From contig JANOYE010000033.1 in assembly GCA_031428695.1 (NCBI GenBank), forward strand, positions 1 through 29,849: a DNA stretch of 29,849 nt. The letters run 5' to 3'. The position numbers and the translations under genes are program-made. This stretch comes from JANYCG01 sp031428695. GTDB lineage: Bacteria; Pseudomonadota; Gammaproteobacteria; Burkholderiales; Burkholderiaceae_C. Below are positions 14,696 through 23,603 of the stretch, piece after piece (within the stretch, counting starts at the first letter, position 1; each line of letters opens with the position of its first letter). The notes below the pieces were generated by a model. That model was not told the origin of the DNA and ran no database searches. It worked only from the letters and a program-made list of their open reading frames with translations.

Positions 14696-15570
14696 GTTTC
14701 CACCTTAGGCTGTTTGTAACGCGCATAGCCCCAGAGGTATTGGCTCGGGCAGGTGCGAATCAATCCTTCCATCGCTGCATTGACCTGGCGCACCGCGCCT
14801 TCGAGGTCGGGGGCCAAGTTTGGGTGGGCAGCTAATTCGGCTTTTGACTCAGGCTGGACAGGCGCAACACGTGGCAAAGGAGAAACGCAAACACGGTAAC
14901 CGCGGCCCCAGCTGAGCCGCTCGCCCCAAATCAGCAGCACGACCGCCCGAGTCTGCAAGGCCATGCGCACCGCCAGCGTCATGGTGTAGGCCTGGCGACC
15001 AAAAAACGGCGACCAAATGCCTTGCCCCGCAGGCGGCACCTGGTCGGGCAGCAGCCCGACACATTCACTCTTTTTGAGTGCCTTGATCATTTGTTTGACG
15101 CCTGCGAGTGATGTCGGCGCCGTGTGCAGGCCGGGCCGCCGGCGCGCGTTGGTGACAAGGTCCATAAGCCAAGCCTTGCGTGGCGGGCGAAACAGCACTG
15201 TCAACGGGTGAATCGACTGCCCAAAACGTTGCGCATAGGCCTGGGCGGTGATTTCAAAACTGCCCAGATGCGGCGTCAATAAAACGATGCCCCGGCCGGC
15301 CGCATGGGCGGCCTCGATATGCTGGGCGCCGTCCCAAATAACGTTGACAGGTTTGCCAAACCACAAGCGCGGCAACTCGGCAATTTGTTTGCCCGCAGCG
15401 CCCACGGCGCCGAGCCATTGCCATGCCGACAAACCGGCCTGGCGCGTGTTGTCCAGAAAGCGCGCTCGGTAATTTCCCGAGAGGCCAAACGCCAGCCAGC
15501 CCAAGAGCCATCCAAATGCGTGGGCCACCCACAAAGGGGCAAAGGAAAAGAATTTGAACAGGCCAGACAT
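14692..15570 (-). CDS. LpxL/HtrB-type lipid A acyltransferase, HX4E type
   Basis: Second acyltransferase of the same family, 292 aa, first of the two-gene unit. The catalytic motif is His101-Leu-Gly-Ser-Phe-Glu106, so the acidic residue is Glu rather than Asp as in its partner; both forms occur in the family. An N-terminal hydrophobic anchor, NTRQAGLS, LLPDQVPP and PFFGRQAYT support the assignment. The two neighbours are divergent in sequence from each other, which suggests two different acylation steps (a primary and a secondary late acylation) and not a recent duplication. The gene diverges from metK, sharing a 205-base intergenic region. Confidence 0.88.
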   Translation of the reverse strand: MSGLFKFFSFAPLWVAHAFGWLLGWLAFGLSGNYRARFLDNTRQAGLSAWQWLGAVGAAGKQIAELPRLWFGKPVNVIWDGAQHIEAAHAAGRGIVLLTPHLGSFEITAQAYAQRFGQSIHPLTVLFRPPRKAWLMDLVTNARRRPGLHTAPTSLAGVKQMIKALKKSECVGLLPDQVPPAGQGIWSPFFGRQAYTMTLAVRMALQTRAVVLLIWGERLSWGRGYRVCVSPLPRVAPVQPESKAELAAHPNLAPDLEGAVRQVNAAMEGLIRTCPSQYLWGYARYKQPKVET

Positions 15571-15657
15571 CAGTCGGATAAAATGCGTGCTGTCGCTGAG
15601 TTATGGAACTACTTGCAGGGCGACACCACAAGCGGCGCGCAAGCGCTTGATTGTGCC

Positions 15658-15690
15658 TTGACACACTTCTCCCGAATTGTGGCAAATCTG
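15658..15690 (+). promoter_or_regulatory. Possible metK promoter
   Basis: A perfect -35 TTGACA at 15658-15663 is followed 17-20 bases later by AT-rich but imperfect -10 candidates (around 15681-15690). It lies about 110 bases upstream of metK, leaving a long leader. I looked for known SAM/SAH riboswitch features in this leader and recognised none. A perfect 10-bp palindrome CAAGCGCTTG lies just before at 15640-15649. Confidence 0.3.
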
Positions 15691-15775
15691 CTAAAGCGTT
15701 CGCTGACGGCTCCTAAGGCATAAGCAACGCGACAAACGTGTGTGGCGGTTGACTTAACTTTTAATGGAGCTTTGC

Positions 15776-16957
15776 ATGGCGAACGATTTTCTTTTCACTT
15801 CCGAATCCGTCTCCGAGGGCCATCCCGACAAGGTCGCGGACCAAGTTTCAGACGCGATCCTTGACGCGATCTTCAAACAAGACCCGAAATCCCGCGTTGC
15901 CGCTGAAACCTTGTGCAACACCGGGCTGGTCGTTTTGGCCGGTGAAATCACCACCAACGCCCATGTGGACTACATCCAGGTGGCGCGCGACACGATCAAA
16001 CGCATTGGTTACGACAACACCGACTACGGCATCGACTACAAAGGTTGCGCTGTGCTGGTGGCGTATGACAAACAATCCAACGACATCGCCCAAGGCGTCG
16101 ATCACGCGTCTGACGACCACATGAACACCGGCGCCGGCGACCAGGGCCTGATGTTTGGCTACGCCTGCAACGAAACCCCCGAACTCATGCCCGCGCCGAT
16201 TTATTACGCGCACCGCCTCGTCGAGCGCCAGGCGCAGTTGCGCAAAAGCGGCAAATTGCCCTTTTTGCGCCCGGATGCGAAAAGCCAGGTCACCATGCGT
16301 TACGTCGATGGCAAACCCCACAGCATCGACACCGTGGTGCTCTCCAGCCAGCACGACCCTGACCAAAGCGAGACCATGACCAAGATGAAGGCCTCGTTCA
16401 ACGAAGCCATCATTGAAGAGATCATCAAACCGGTGTTGCCCAAAGAGTGGCTGCAAAACACCCGGTATTTGATCAACCCCACTGGCCGTTTCGTCGTCGG
16501 CGGTCCTCAGGGTGACTGTGGCCTCACGGGCCGCAAAATCATTGTGGACACCTACGGCGGCGCTTGCCCGCACGGCGGTGGTGCATTCTCCGGCAAAGAC
16601 CCGAGCAAAGTGGATCGCTCGGCCGCTTATGCCGCGCGTTATGTTGCCAAAAACATCGTTGCCGCTGGCTTGGCCAAACAGTGCCAAATTCAGGTCGCTT
16701 ACGCGATTGGCGTCGCCAAACCAATGAACGTCACTGTCTACACCGAAGGCACCGGCATCATCAGCGACGAGAAAATCGCCGCTTTGGTCAACGAGCTGTT
16801 TGACCTGCGTCCCAAAGGCATCATCCAGATGCTCGACCTGCAGCGCCCCATCTACGAAAAAACCGCTGCTTACGGCCACTTTGGCCGCGAAGAGCCGGAA
16901 TTCACTTGGGAGCGTACGGATAAAGTCCAGGCGCTGCGTGCAGCGGCGGGCCTGTGA
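15776..16957 (+). CDS. metK: S-adenosylmethionine synthetase
   Basis: Cytoplasmic enzyme making S-adenosylmethionine from methionine and ATP. The ATG at 15776 is preferred over 15764 because the product then begins MANDFLFTSESVSEGHPDK as in typical MetK proteins, with GGAG (15765-15768) as ribosome site; 393 aa, the normal length. Signatures: ATP-binding GHPDK (15-19), GAGDQGLMFGYA, the P-loop-like GGGAFSGKDPSKVDRSAAYAARY, and the C-terminal ALRAAAGL. The stop codon is embedded in a strong hairpin (16946-16964). Identification is firm. Confidence 0.97.
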   Translation: MANDFLFTSESVSEGHPDKVADQVSDAILDAIFKQDPKSRVAAETLCNTGLVVLAGEITTNAHVDYIQVARDTIKRIGYDNTDYGIDYKGCAVLVAYDKQSNDIAQGVDHASDDHMNTGAGDQGLMFGYACNETPELMPAPIYYAHRLVERQAQLRKSGKLPFLRPDAKSQVTMRYVDGKPHSIDTVVLSSQHDPDQSETMTKMKASFNEAIIEEIIKPVLPKEWLQNTRYLINPTGRFVVGGPQGDCGLTGRKIIVDTYGGACPHGGGAFSGKDPSKVDRSAAYAARYVAKNIVAAGLAKQCQIQVAYAIGVAKPMNVTVYTEGTGIISDEKIAALVNELFDLRPKGIIQMLDLQRPIYEKTAAYGHFGREEPEFTWERTDKVQALRAAAGL

Positions 16958-16979
16958 GGCCCGCAGGCGCGCGAGCGCC
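16946..16979 (+). terminator. Two tandem hairpins at the metK 3' end
   Basis: GCGGGCCT (16946-16953) pairs perfectly with AGGCCCGC (16957-16964) across a 3-base loop that includes part of the metK stop codon. It is immediately followed by GGCGC-GCGA-GCGCC (16966-16979), a stem capped by a GNRA tetraloop. Only a weak T-rich stretch follows, so this may act as an mRNA 3' stabiliser or an imperfect terminator. Confidence 0.45.
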
Positions 16980-17105
16980 GTCCATTAATTTTGGCGGGCA
17001 CTCACATCGTGAAGCGATGTTCTGTGACCACCACAAGCTTGCTGCTCTGAAGGCAGCGGCAGGGCTGTAAAAACACCATCGGGCTCCGTCCCGACCCGGC
17101 CACCG

Positions 17106-18221
17106 ATGCCCACGCCCACGTTGGAAGACCTGCGCCGCTTTGCGGTGGCGCGCAGCCTTTTCGTGCCGACCACACTCGGCCGGGCGATAACCAAGCTGGG
17201 TTTCGTCCAGGCTGATCCGATCCGCGCGCCAGCCCGCGCGCAGGATCTCACCTTGCGCCATCGGGTCAAAAATTATCAGGCGGGCGACCTCGAAAAACAC
17301 TACCCGCGTTTGGCCATCGAGGAAGATTATTTCGTCAACTACGGCTATTTGCCGCGCGCCACGCAGGCGTTGATGCATCCACGTACGCCGCGCAGGGCTT
17401 GGTCGGCAGCAGATTTGAAAATTGCCAAAAGCCTGGTGGCCTTTGTGCGTGACCGCAGCGTCGTGCATCCGCGAGAGGTAGACGCGCATTTCGCCCACGG
17501 CAAAACCACCAACTGGTTTGGCGGCACGTCCAACGCTTCGACGCAGTTGCTGGATCGTATGCACTACAGCGGCATGTTGCGGATTGAAGGGCGTCAAAGC
17601 GGCACGCGCCTGTATGCGCTGCGCGAACTCACGCCCGCGCCCGACAGCCCCAAAGCGGTCATGGCCGCGCTGGATGCACTGGTGGACGTGTTCGTGAACA
17701 AATATGCACCCTTGCCTGCGGCTTCACTCGGCCAACTGGTCAGTCGGCTGATGGTTGGCGTGCCGCAGTGGCGCGATCAACGCAGCCCGGCCCTGCAACG
17801 CGCCAAAACGCGCCTGTCGCAGGCTCGGGTTGAGGGCATCGATTGGTTTTGGCCCTCGGGTGTACGTTTGCCGCGTGGTGCTGATGCGGCCGAAGGCGCG
17901 CGCCTTTTGGCGCCATTTGATCCCGTCGTTTGGGATCGGCAGCGTTTTGAATTATTCTGGGCCTGGGCCTACCGCTTTGAAGCCTATACGCCCGCGCCAA
18001 AACGCAAACTGGGCTACTACGCCATGCCCTTGTTGTGGCGCGACCAGGTGGTCGGCTGGGGCAATGCTGCGCAATCGGGTGACGTGTTGTCGGTTGATAT
18101 TGGTCTGGTTTCTGGACACCGCCTGAGCCAAGCGCTTCGTGGGGCGTTGGATGTCGATGTGGCCAAGATGGCTACGTTTTTGGGGTTGATCCAAAGCAAT
18201 TGGTGCCTAAGGACTCGGTGA
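17106..18221 (+). CDS. ycaQ: YcaQ/AlkX-family winged-helix DNA glycosylase
   Basis: A 371-aa member of the HTH_42 (formerly DUF1006) family. E. coli YcaQ (AlkX) unhooks DNA interstrand crosslinks using a QxD active site; here the equivalent is Gln35-Ala-Asp37 in FVQADPIRAPARAQD. Other family blocks visible are the YPRLAIEEDYFVNYGYLPR region, a winged-helix stretch with HPREVDAHF, LLAPFDPVVWDR and YYAMPLLWRD. The last residues (after ATFLGLIQSN) look irregular, and the final 15 bases overlap the stop end of the oppositely transcribed NTPase gene, suggesting that insertion of the accessory island reshaped the C-terminus. No obvious ribosome site precedes the ATG. Confidence 0.85.
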   Translation: MPTPTLEDLRRFAVARSLFVPTTLGRAITKLGFVQADPIRAPARAQDLTLRHRVKNYQAGDLEKHYPRLAIEEDYFVNYGYLPRATQALMHPRTPRRAWSAADLKIAKSLVAFVRDRSVVHPREVDAHFAHGKTTNWFGGTSNASTQLLDRMHYSGMLRIEGRQSGTRLYALRELTPAPDSPKAVMAALDALVDVFVNKYAPLPAASLGQLVSRLMVGVPQWRDQRSPALQRAKTRLSQARVEGIDWFWPSGVRLPRGADAAEGARLLAPFDPVVWDRQRFELFWAWAYRFEAYTPAPKRKLGYYAMPLLWRDQVVGWGNAAQSGDVLSVDIGLVSGHRLSQALRGALDVDVAKMATFLGLIQSNWCLRTR

Positions 18222-21200
18222 CGACCTCTTTGACATGTCGATAACGACCACGGCAATCCTCACTCGATCTGCCGCTGAGATTTTTTCACGCAACATGGTT
18301 TCCATTTGCTGCGCGCTTTGGGGCCTGATGCCGTCCAACGCAGTCGTCTTTTGCCCAAACCATAAAACTAAATAGATGCCGTAGCCCCCGGAATTTGGGT
18401 CATTGAGATACTTCAAATCGAGTTGATCGCGCCAAGCGGTCCATACGTTCATGTGAGTATCCTTCTTGATCTCAATCGGTAAACGCTTGGGGTTTGATTG
18501 GTCTTGAACCGAGGCCCGCAGATCCATTCGCTTGTCGTCGACAGCATAGGCTTCTTTGTCTACCGCGACAGCCAGCGGCTGGACAAGCGGACGCAAAAGC
18601 GCGAGCAGGCGGTCGCGGCAGACATTTTCAATCTGCGGAGATTGGTGGCCCGATGGGTTCTTTTCCGACCAAAATTGCCCCAGCAGATTTGCGTCACTGC
18701 CTTGGATGTCTTCTTCCAACTGCCTGAAGTGGGCAACCAGCAGCGCCTGCAAATCGCCAGGATTTGCAGGTGTGCGATTGGCGAGCATCAGAGCGACGGC
18801 TTGTGGGCTTGCATGCGTGAAGTGCGCCGCCCGCGCCAAGCGCGTGTTTTCAAAGATGGCGGAATCCAGTTCCAACCACCAGGCTTTCAGTTGTGGCAAG
18901 GCACGTAACCGGATCAACTCGGACTGTGCCGCAGCATCGGTTGAACCGGACAAGGATTGAATGAGCGCCTGCACCCGATTCCGCCCATCCTCCGTGGCAG
19001 TGACAATTGAAAGGCCCCCTCGAATGCGAGGTGAAACGTATGGCCCAATCAGTTCAACGAGGAGCCCTTGGGTACCTAAATCCAGTGTCAAATGGCTCAT
19101 TTTCCAATCCACTTGTGCAGACAAAGCCCGCATTAAATGTTGAACCCGCGCCTGGCTTTTGCCCAAGAATTTCACCAACGCCTTGCCCATGGCCTTGTTG
19201 TTTTGAAAGGTACCCATCGACAGCCATGCAATGCGCTGCCCCGCATCGATGCTGGTGTTTTCCAGGCGACGTTTGACGATGGCGGTCAACTGCGCTGGCT
19301 CCAAGTGCTTCAATGCGGCGGGCAGTAAGTCGCTCACCAGCCGATTCAGCTGCGCTTCATTTGCCCTTACTGGGAATTTTTCAATAGTCGCGGGAACAAC
19401 GATCCGGGCAAGATCGGCCAAGTCAGCTTTTCGAGCCAACGCCCAAAGGCCCGTTATGGAGTTGGCTTGGCGTTTGCGGATCATTTGCAGCGCATAGGGG
19501 ATCATCACCTCTGACACCCATGGCGGTGAAAACCTGATCGCCGCCTCGTACCAAGCTGGCTCGTTGTCTGTGCCATCTGTTAGCCAAAAGGCTACCAACC
19601 GCTTGAACAAATCTTCCGGCCACGATGCAACCTCGGCAGGATTTTTTGCATAGGCGATGTCGGCTGCAATCAGGCATGCGGGCCGCACAAAGTGCTCTTT
19701 GCCTGCCAAACCCGATGCCAATATATCTTCTACTGAAGGCAGGTCTGTCCGTTGCAAGGTGGCGGCCAGATGCCCAAGAGCGATTTCAACCTCCGCAGCT
19801 CCACCACCCATCAAATCCTGGAGACGCGCTTCTGGCGTTTCACCGTATATGTCCGAGTACCGTCCCCTATAAGCCAAGGCAAGGTTGTGGAGTGCACCTG
19901 CTCCAATCGTTCCACCCTGGTACTTGGCAAACATCTCCGAGAATCTTCGCTGGCGCAATTGCTGGTCAGCAATTCTTTTGTTTTGGTACTCCCTTTTCCG
20001 ATTGAATTGCTCTTGCTGCCAGGGTTGTGAAGGAGTCAATGGCATCGACCAAACCTCAGTCAACCAGTCTTGTGCCAGCGGCCAAGTCCTGTCATTGCCT
20101 TTGACCCAATCTTCAACGTCCTCCATGCTAATGTCGAAATCGACTGAATTCTCCAACGCAACCGCCGCTGCCCGCTGGAAATAGAAACATGCGAGTTTTG
20201 ACGACCCAACTTCAGCAGCAACTTTCAACAGCCAGTTGTACCAGTCGCGTGGATATTTCGCGCCGTAAAGAAAATTGGTTGCATTCCAAAAAAGAACTCT
20301 CTCTGGCGGGGCCGTTGCTGCTTCATGCAGACACAATTCGACGTAAACACGTTTCAGAACTTCTGGGTTGTCAGTGAGCCAGCCTCCAATGCCAGCCGCA
20401 TCCTCGCCTTTGATGACCACATCGTCATAGTGCCCGCGCCCAGTCCGGAGCCACTCGACAATCCGGTTTGCTGGCTCTGTGGCATCAGACTCGATCAATG
20501 CCGAACGAATGACCTTGGCCAGTATCTGTGGCAGTTCAAAGTCATGGTAAATACCCTCTCTGTTCAGCGGCATCGAAACAAATGCGTCTGCCAATTCACC
20601 AAATTTCCCAGGAGGCGTTTTTTCCAGCAGGTGATGCGACCAAAACCGCGGATAGCCACCAATCAAATTTCTCCGCTTGGCTTGGGAGAAGCAGCCAACA
20701 ATTTTTGTTGGCGAAATGTGCAACGGGTAGAGCACATTCAGCAGGGCGCCGCGCAAACTGTCGTCAGGGTCGTCCAACCTTCCGTCCTTAATCGAGTCCA
20801 ACCATTCACGGGCTGATGCAATATTGTCTTCGGACTGAACGCACCAAGCCTTCAGTGCGTCGTTCCTGATGTGCGCAGCATGGGTGCTGTCTTCAATGAT
20901 GGCGGTCAAATTCTGAAGCAAACGTGGCAATTTGTCCCCATAACAGATCGCATCCAAGACACAAGACAACACGGCTTGATGGGGTTGGTCTCTGTCCGCC
21001 CGACCTAATATTTCCTGCATGACCGGAACCGTGTCTCGCGTACACAAGGCACCAAAGGGATGCGGATTCCAAGTGCCGCTCCTAAACCATGCGTACCGCT
21101 CAGCCTCACGCGCCAACGCTTCAAAAATCTGCTGCTTCTCAGCAGTAGAGAACCTGCGCACGTCGCCGTACATGACGACGCCCAAGGGATCCCGCTCAAT

Positions 21201-22304
21201 CAAGGTTGCGCGTTCACGTGGGCAGGTGACGGCCATCCAGGCGTGCAGGCCGCGCAAGGGTTCCACAATGCCACCGTCTTGTCCGCTCATCAGCGCCAGC
21301 ACACGACTGACGGGCAAACCGCCTTCAACCAATTTGCCGATTGCAACGGCACTAAGGTACTCCGCAATGGTGCGGTGATAGGGTCTACTTTGTCCGCCTG
21401 CTGTCGTGAACAACAAACTGGCACGCGCGGCCGCTTCGTTTTTGATGCCTAGCTCAGAGGGAATCTCATTCAACGCGATGATGCGGCCAGAGGCATGAAC
21501 GGCCCGGCTTGTGGATGCCAACCAGTCTGCGTTGGACAGCAGCAATATGGCAAACATCTTGCCCGCGTCTTCAAGCGTATCGTCAATCGACGGCTGCATA
21601 CGCCGCCGCGACGCGACGTGCTGCTCGTTGAATTCTGCCGCCAATTGCCTACAGGCCATCTCAAATATTTCGAGCTTGGAATTTGGTAGCCATCCTTGTC
21701 CGCCGTTAAGTAGAGCTTTGACGAACAATTCAAGCGCCATAGGATTGCGCAACCAGTCCTGTAACCCGCGCTGTGTTGCGTGTCGCCAAAACGCTTCGGG
21801 ATTTGGCATCACATCCGGCCAGTTCACCAACAATGCTTGTATGTTTTCGTCCGTCAACGGCTCCAGATGCAGCTCAGCAATTTCGCCATTGGGTGAGACG
21901 GCTTTGAGGGCGTTGGTATCAACGCCGCCAAGCCAGTCAATTTCACGGCATGTGATTCGGAAACTGGGGTTTTTCAGCTTCACCAACTCTGTGCGAATCG
22001 TGTTCAGCGCATTGGTGTCCGACACACCCGCCCGCTTTTCGTCCAATGCGTCGATGAAATACGGCGTTGCTTTGGTAGATTTTTTTGACCGGGCGATTCC
22101 AAAATCGGTTGCGGTTGCCGTTTGCGCATCGCATTCCCGCGCCTCTATCGTAAGCGCTGTCGTTTTGCCAGCGCCAGGGTCGCCCAGCAGCACGTAGGCA
22201 GGCGTGGTGCGCCAGTGTGACAGCGGATTTGGGTCGGAACGTGTGCCATCCTTCAGCCGCTCGGTGACAAAACGGGGAACAATGATTTTTGCGCTGGAGG
22301 CCAT
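18207..22304 (-). CDS. NACHT-like NTPase with C-terminal PD-(D/E)xK nuclease
   Basis: A 1365-aa protein not recognised as a named family. Near the N-terminus is a STAND/NACHT-type P-loop NTPase: Walker A GDPGAGKT (41-48), Walker B YFIDALDE (82-89) and a sensor-like FRITCRE (115-121). A long mostly alpha-helical middle (about 250-1200), rich in Trp/Leu helices, looks like a repeat scaffold for ligand sensing. The C-terminus carries a restriction-endonuclease-like signature: Glu1251, Asp1261 (KRMDLR), Glu1278-Ile-Lys1280 (PIEIKK), then strand YGIYLVLWFG. This would be an effector placed at the C-terminus, the reverse of Avs proteins, where nuclease effectors are N-terminal. It starts 21 bases after the AAA_14 gene. 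GC is visibly lower than the flanks. An antiphage or anti-plasmid role is inference. Confidence 0.75.
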   Translation of the reverse strand: MASSAKIIVPRFVTERLKDGTRSDPNPLSHWRTTPAYVLLGDPGAGKTTALTIEARECDAQTATATDFGIARSKKSTKATPYFIDALDEKRAGVSDTNALNTIRTELVKLKNPSFRITCREIDWLGGVDTNALKAVSPNGEIAELHLEPLTDENIQALLVNWPDVMPNPEAFWRHATQRGLQDWLRNPMALELFVKALLNGGQGWLPNSKLEIFEMACRQLAAEFNEQHVASRRRMQPSIDDTLEDAGKMFAILLLSNADWLASTSRAVHASGRIIALNEIPSELGIKNEAAARASLLFTTAGGQSRPYHRTIAEYLSAVAIGKLVEGGLPVSRVLALMSGQDGGIVEPLRGLHAWMAVTCPRERATLIERDPLGVVMYGDVRRFSTAEKQQIFEALAREAERYAWFRSGTWNPHPFGALCTRDTVPVMQEILGRADRDQPHQAVLSCVLDAICYGDKLPRLLQNLTAIIEDSTHAAHIRNDALKAWCVQSEDNIASAREWLDSIKDGRLDDPDDSLRGALLNVLYPLHISPTKIVGCFSQAKRRNLIGGYPRFWSHHLLEKTPPGKFGELADAFVSMPLNREGIYHDFELPQILAKVIRSALIESDATEPANRIVEWLRTGRGHYDDVVIKGEDAAGIGGWLTDNPEVLKRVYVELCLHEAATAPPERVLFWNATNFLYGAKYPRDWYNWLLKVAAEVGSSKLACFYFQRAAAVALENSVDFDISMEDVEDWVKGNDRTWPLAQDWLTEVWSMPLTPSQPWQQEQFNRKREYQNKRIADQQLRQRRFSEMFAKYQGGTIGAGALHNLALAYRGRYSDIYGETPEARLQDLMGGGAAEVEIALGHLAATLQRTDLPSVEDILASGLAGKEHFVRPACLIAADIAYAKNPAEVASWPEDLFKRLVAFWLTDGTDNEPAWYEAAIRFSPPWVSEVMIPYALQMIRKRQANSITGLWALARKADLADLARIVVPATIEKFPVRANEAQLNRLVSDLLPAALKHLEPAQLTAIVKRRLENTSIDAGQRIAWLSMGTFQNNKAMGKALVKFLGKSQARVQHLMRALSAQVDWKMSHLTLDLGTQGLLVELIGPYVSPRIRGGLSIVTATEDGRNRVQALIQSLSGSTDAAAQSELIRLRALPQLKAWWLELDSAIFENTRLARAAHFTHASPQAVALMLANRTPANPGDLQALLVAHFRQLEEDIQGSDANLLGQFWSEKNPSGHQSPQIENVCRDRLLALLRPLVQPLAVAVDKEAYAVDDKRMDLRASVQDQSNPKRLPIEIKKDTHMNVWTAWRDQLDLKYLNDPNSGGYGIYLVLWFGQKTTALDGIRPQSAQQMETMLREKISAADRVRIAVVVIDMSKRSSPSP

Positions 22305-22325
22305 GTCGCTACTCGTTCAAACGCC

Positions 22326-23603
22326 TTATTCAACCCAATGCGCCGCTGGATACCGCAAGAACTCGCCCAACGAAAGCTCGTCACCGCCCACCACCCACCT
22401 GCGGCAGCCCTTGTGACGGTCAACAAAATGATCCAGCCCTTTCAATGGTCCGCGCACCGCGCCTGACTTCACTTCCAGTGCGGCCAGTCGGTTGCCCCGT
22501 TCCACGACAAAATCGACCTCCATTCCGCCTTCATTCCAATAGTGGATCTGCGTGCCAGCGCTTGCGGTGTTGACCAAGTGCGCTCCGACGGCGCTTTCCA
22601 CCAAACGTCCCCAGTGGCTTCGGTCTGCCAACGCCTCTTTCATGCTGTGCGTTCCCAGCACCGACATCAAGGCGTTGTTCATGGCCTGGAACTTCGGCGG
22701 CGAGTTTCGTTTGCGCAAATTATTCGCGGCATGCTTTTGCAAGCCCGTCAACAGCCCCGCCTGGCGCAGCAGTTCCAAATAGTCTGCCAGCGTGGTAGTG
22801 TTGCCTGCATCATTCAATTGCCCCTTGATTTTGCTCAACGAAACAATTTGCCCAGAATAGGCGCAGCCAATCTCAAAGAGTTGCTTGAGCAACGCATGCT
22901 TGTGAACACGGGCCATTCCCAAGACGTCTTTCTCGATAGCTTTGGCCAAACTATTTAGAACGTAGTCTCGCCATCGCAACTCGTCATGCTTGTAGTCGGC
23001 GGCCCCTGGGTAGCCGCCGAAATAAATGTACTCATCCAATGTGAAGCCAAACGCATCGTTCATTTCCTCAAATGACCAGTGCCCCATCAAGTTGGTTTCA
23101 AAACGGCCGGCAAGGCTTTCGGTCAAGCCTTTTTGCATCAGCCACGGCGATGAACCCAAAAGCACCAAGTGCATCGGCGCTTTGTAGGCCGCGTCTCTTT
23201 CCCACAATCCTTTAATCAATTCAGACCAGTTGGGGATTTTTTGAATTTCATCGAGCACAAGGACAAATGCCGATGGCGCGCCAGTGTGCGCGGCTCGTTC
23301 TTGCCATCGGGCAGCGAGCAATTCCGCATGATTCCACTTGCTGCGCAGCCACTCGCCCGTGAATTGCTCTGCCCTGCTGGCGTAGGCATCCGTGCCGTCA
23401 ACGTCAAAACTCATGCTCATCATCGCCCGAGGAGCCTCATCTGCGGCAAAATAGGCGATGGAATCTGAGGAGCGCTCGGCGCGGATTTGGTTGATCAGCG
23501 TCGTTTTGCCAACTTGACGCGGGCCAGCCAAAACCTGGATGCGCCGGGGCGGTTCGGCCAGACGCGAAACAAGCTTGTCTTTGATGGGTCTGGAGTAGCT
23601 CAT
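22326..23603 (-). CDS. AAA_14/DUF4143 ATPase
   Basis: A 425-aa ATP-binding protein with an N-terminal AAA_14 domain and a C-terminal DUF4143 domain. Walker A is GPRQVGKTT (27-35), Walker B FVLVLDEIQKI, and sensor 1 LVLLGSSPWLM. A PD-(D/E)xK-like core is visible near the end: Glu362-Val-Asp364, then Glu377-Val-Lys379, as is typical for DUF4143. The cellular role of this widespread family is poorly known; members are often found in accessory regions. It is the first gene of a two-gene unit with the NACHT-like protein. The ATG lies at the edge of a 38-bp palindrome and no Shine-Dalgarno sequence precedes it, so translation may be leaderless or repressed by occlusion. No alternative start before the P-loop is apparent. 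Confidence 0.88.
   Translation of the reverse strand: MSYSRPIKDKLVSRLAEPPRRIQVLAGPRQVGKTTLINQIRAERSSDSIAYFAADEAPRAMMSMSFDVDGTDAYASRAEQFTGEWLRSKWNHAELLAARWQERAAHTGAPSAFVLVLDEIQKIPNWSELIKGLWERDAAYKAPMHLVLLGSSPWLMQKGLTESLAGRFETNLMGHWSFEEMNDAFGFTLDEYIYFGGYPGAADYKHDELRWRDYVLNSLAKAIEKDVLGMARVHKHALLKQLFEIGCAYSGQIVSLSKIKGQLNDAGNTTTLADYLELLRQAGLLTGLQKHAANNLRKRNSPPKFQAMNNALMSVLGTHSMKEALADRSHWGRLVESAVGAHLVNTASAGTQIHYWNEGGMEVDFVVERGNRLAALEVKSGAVRGPLKGLDHFVDRHKGCRRWVVGGDELSLGEFLRYPAAHWVE

Noticed and set aside
15571..15775. SAM or SAH riboswitch in the metK leader
   Set aside because: I looked for the conserved cores of known SAM/SAH riboswitch classes and could not recognise one; only a promoter-like -35 and a short palindrome are visible.
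15848..16879. 343-aa minus-strand open frame inside metK
   Set aside because: Shadow of metK, caused by high GC at third positions.
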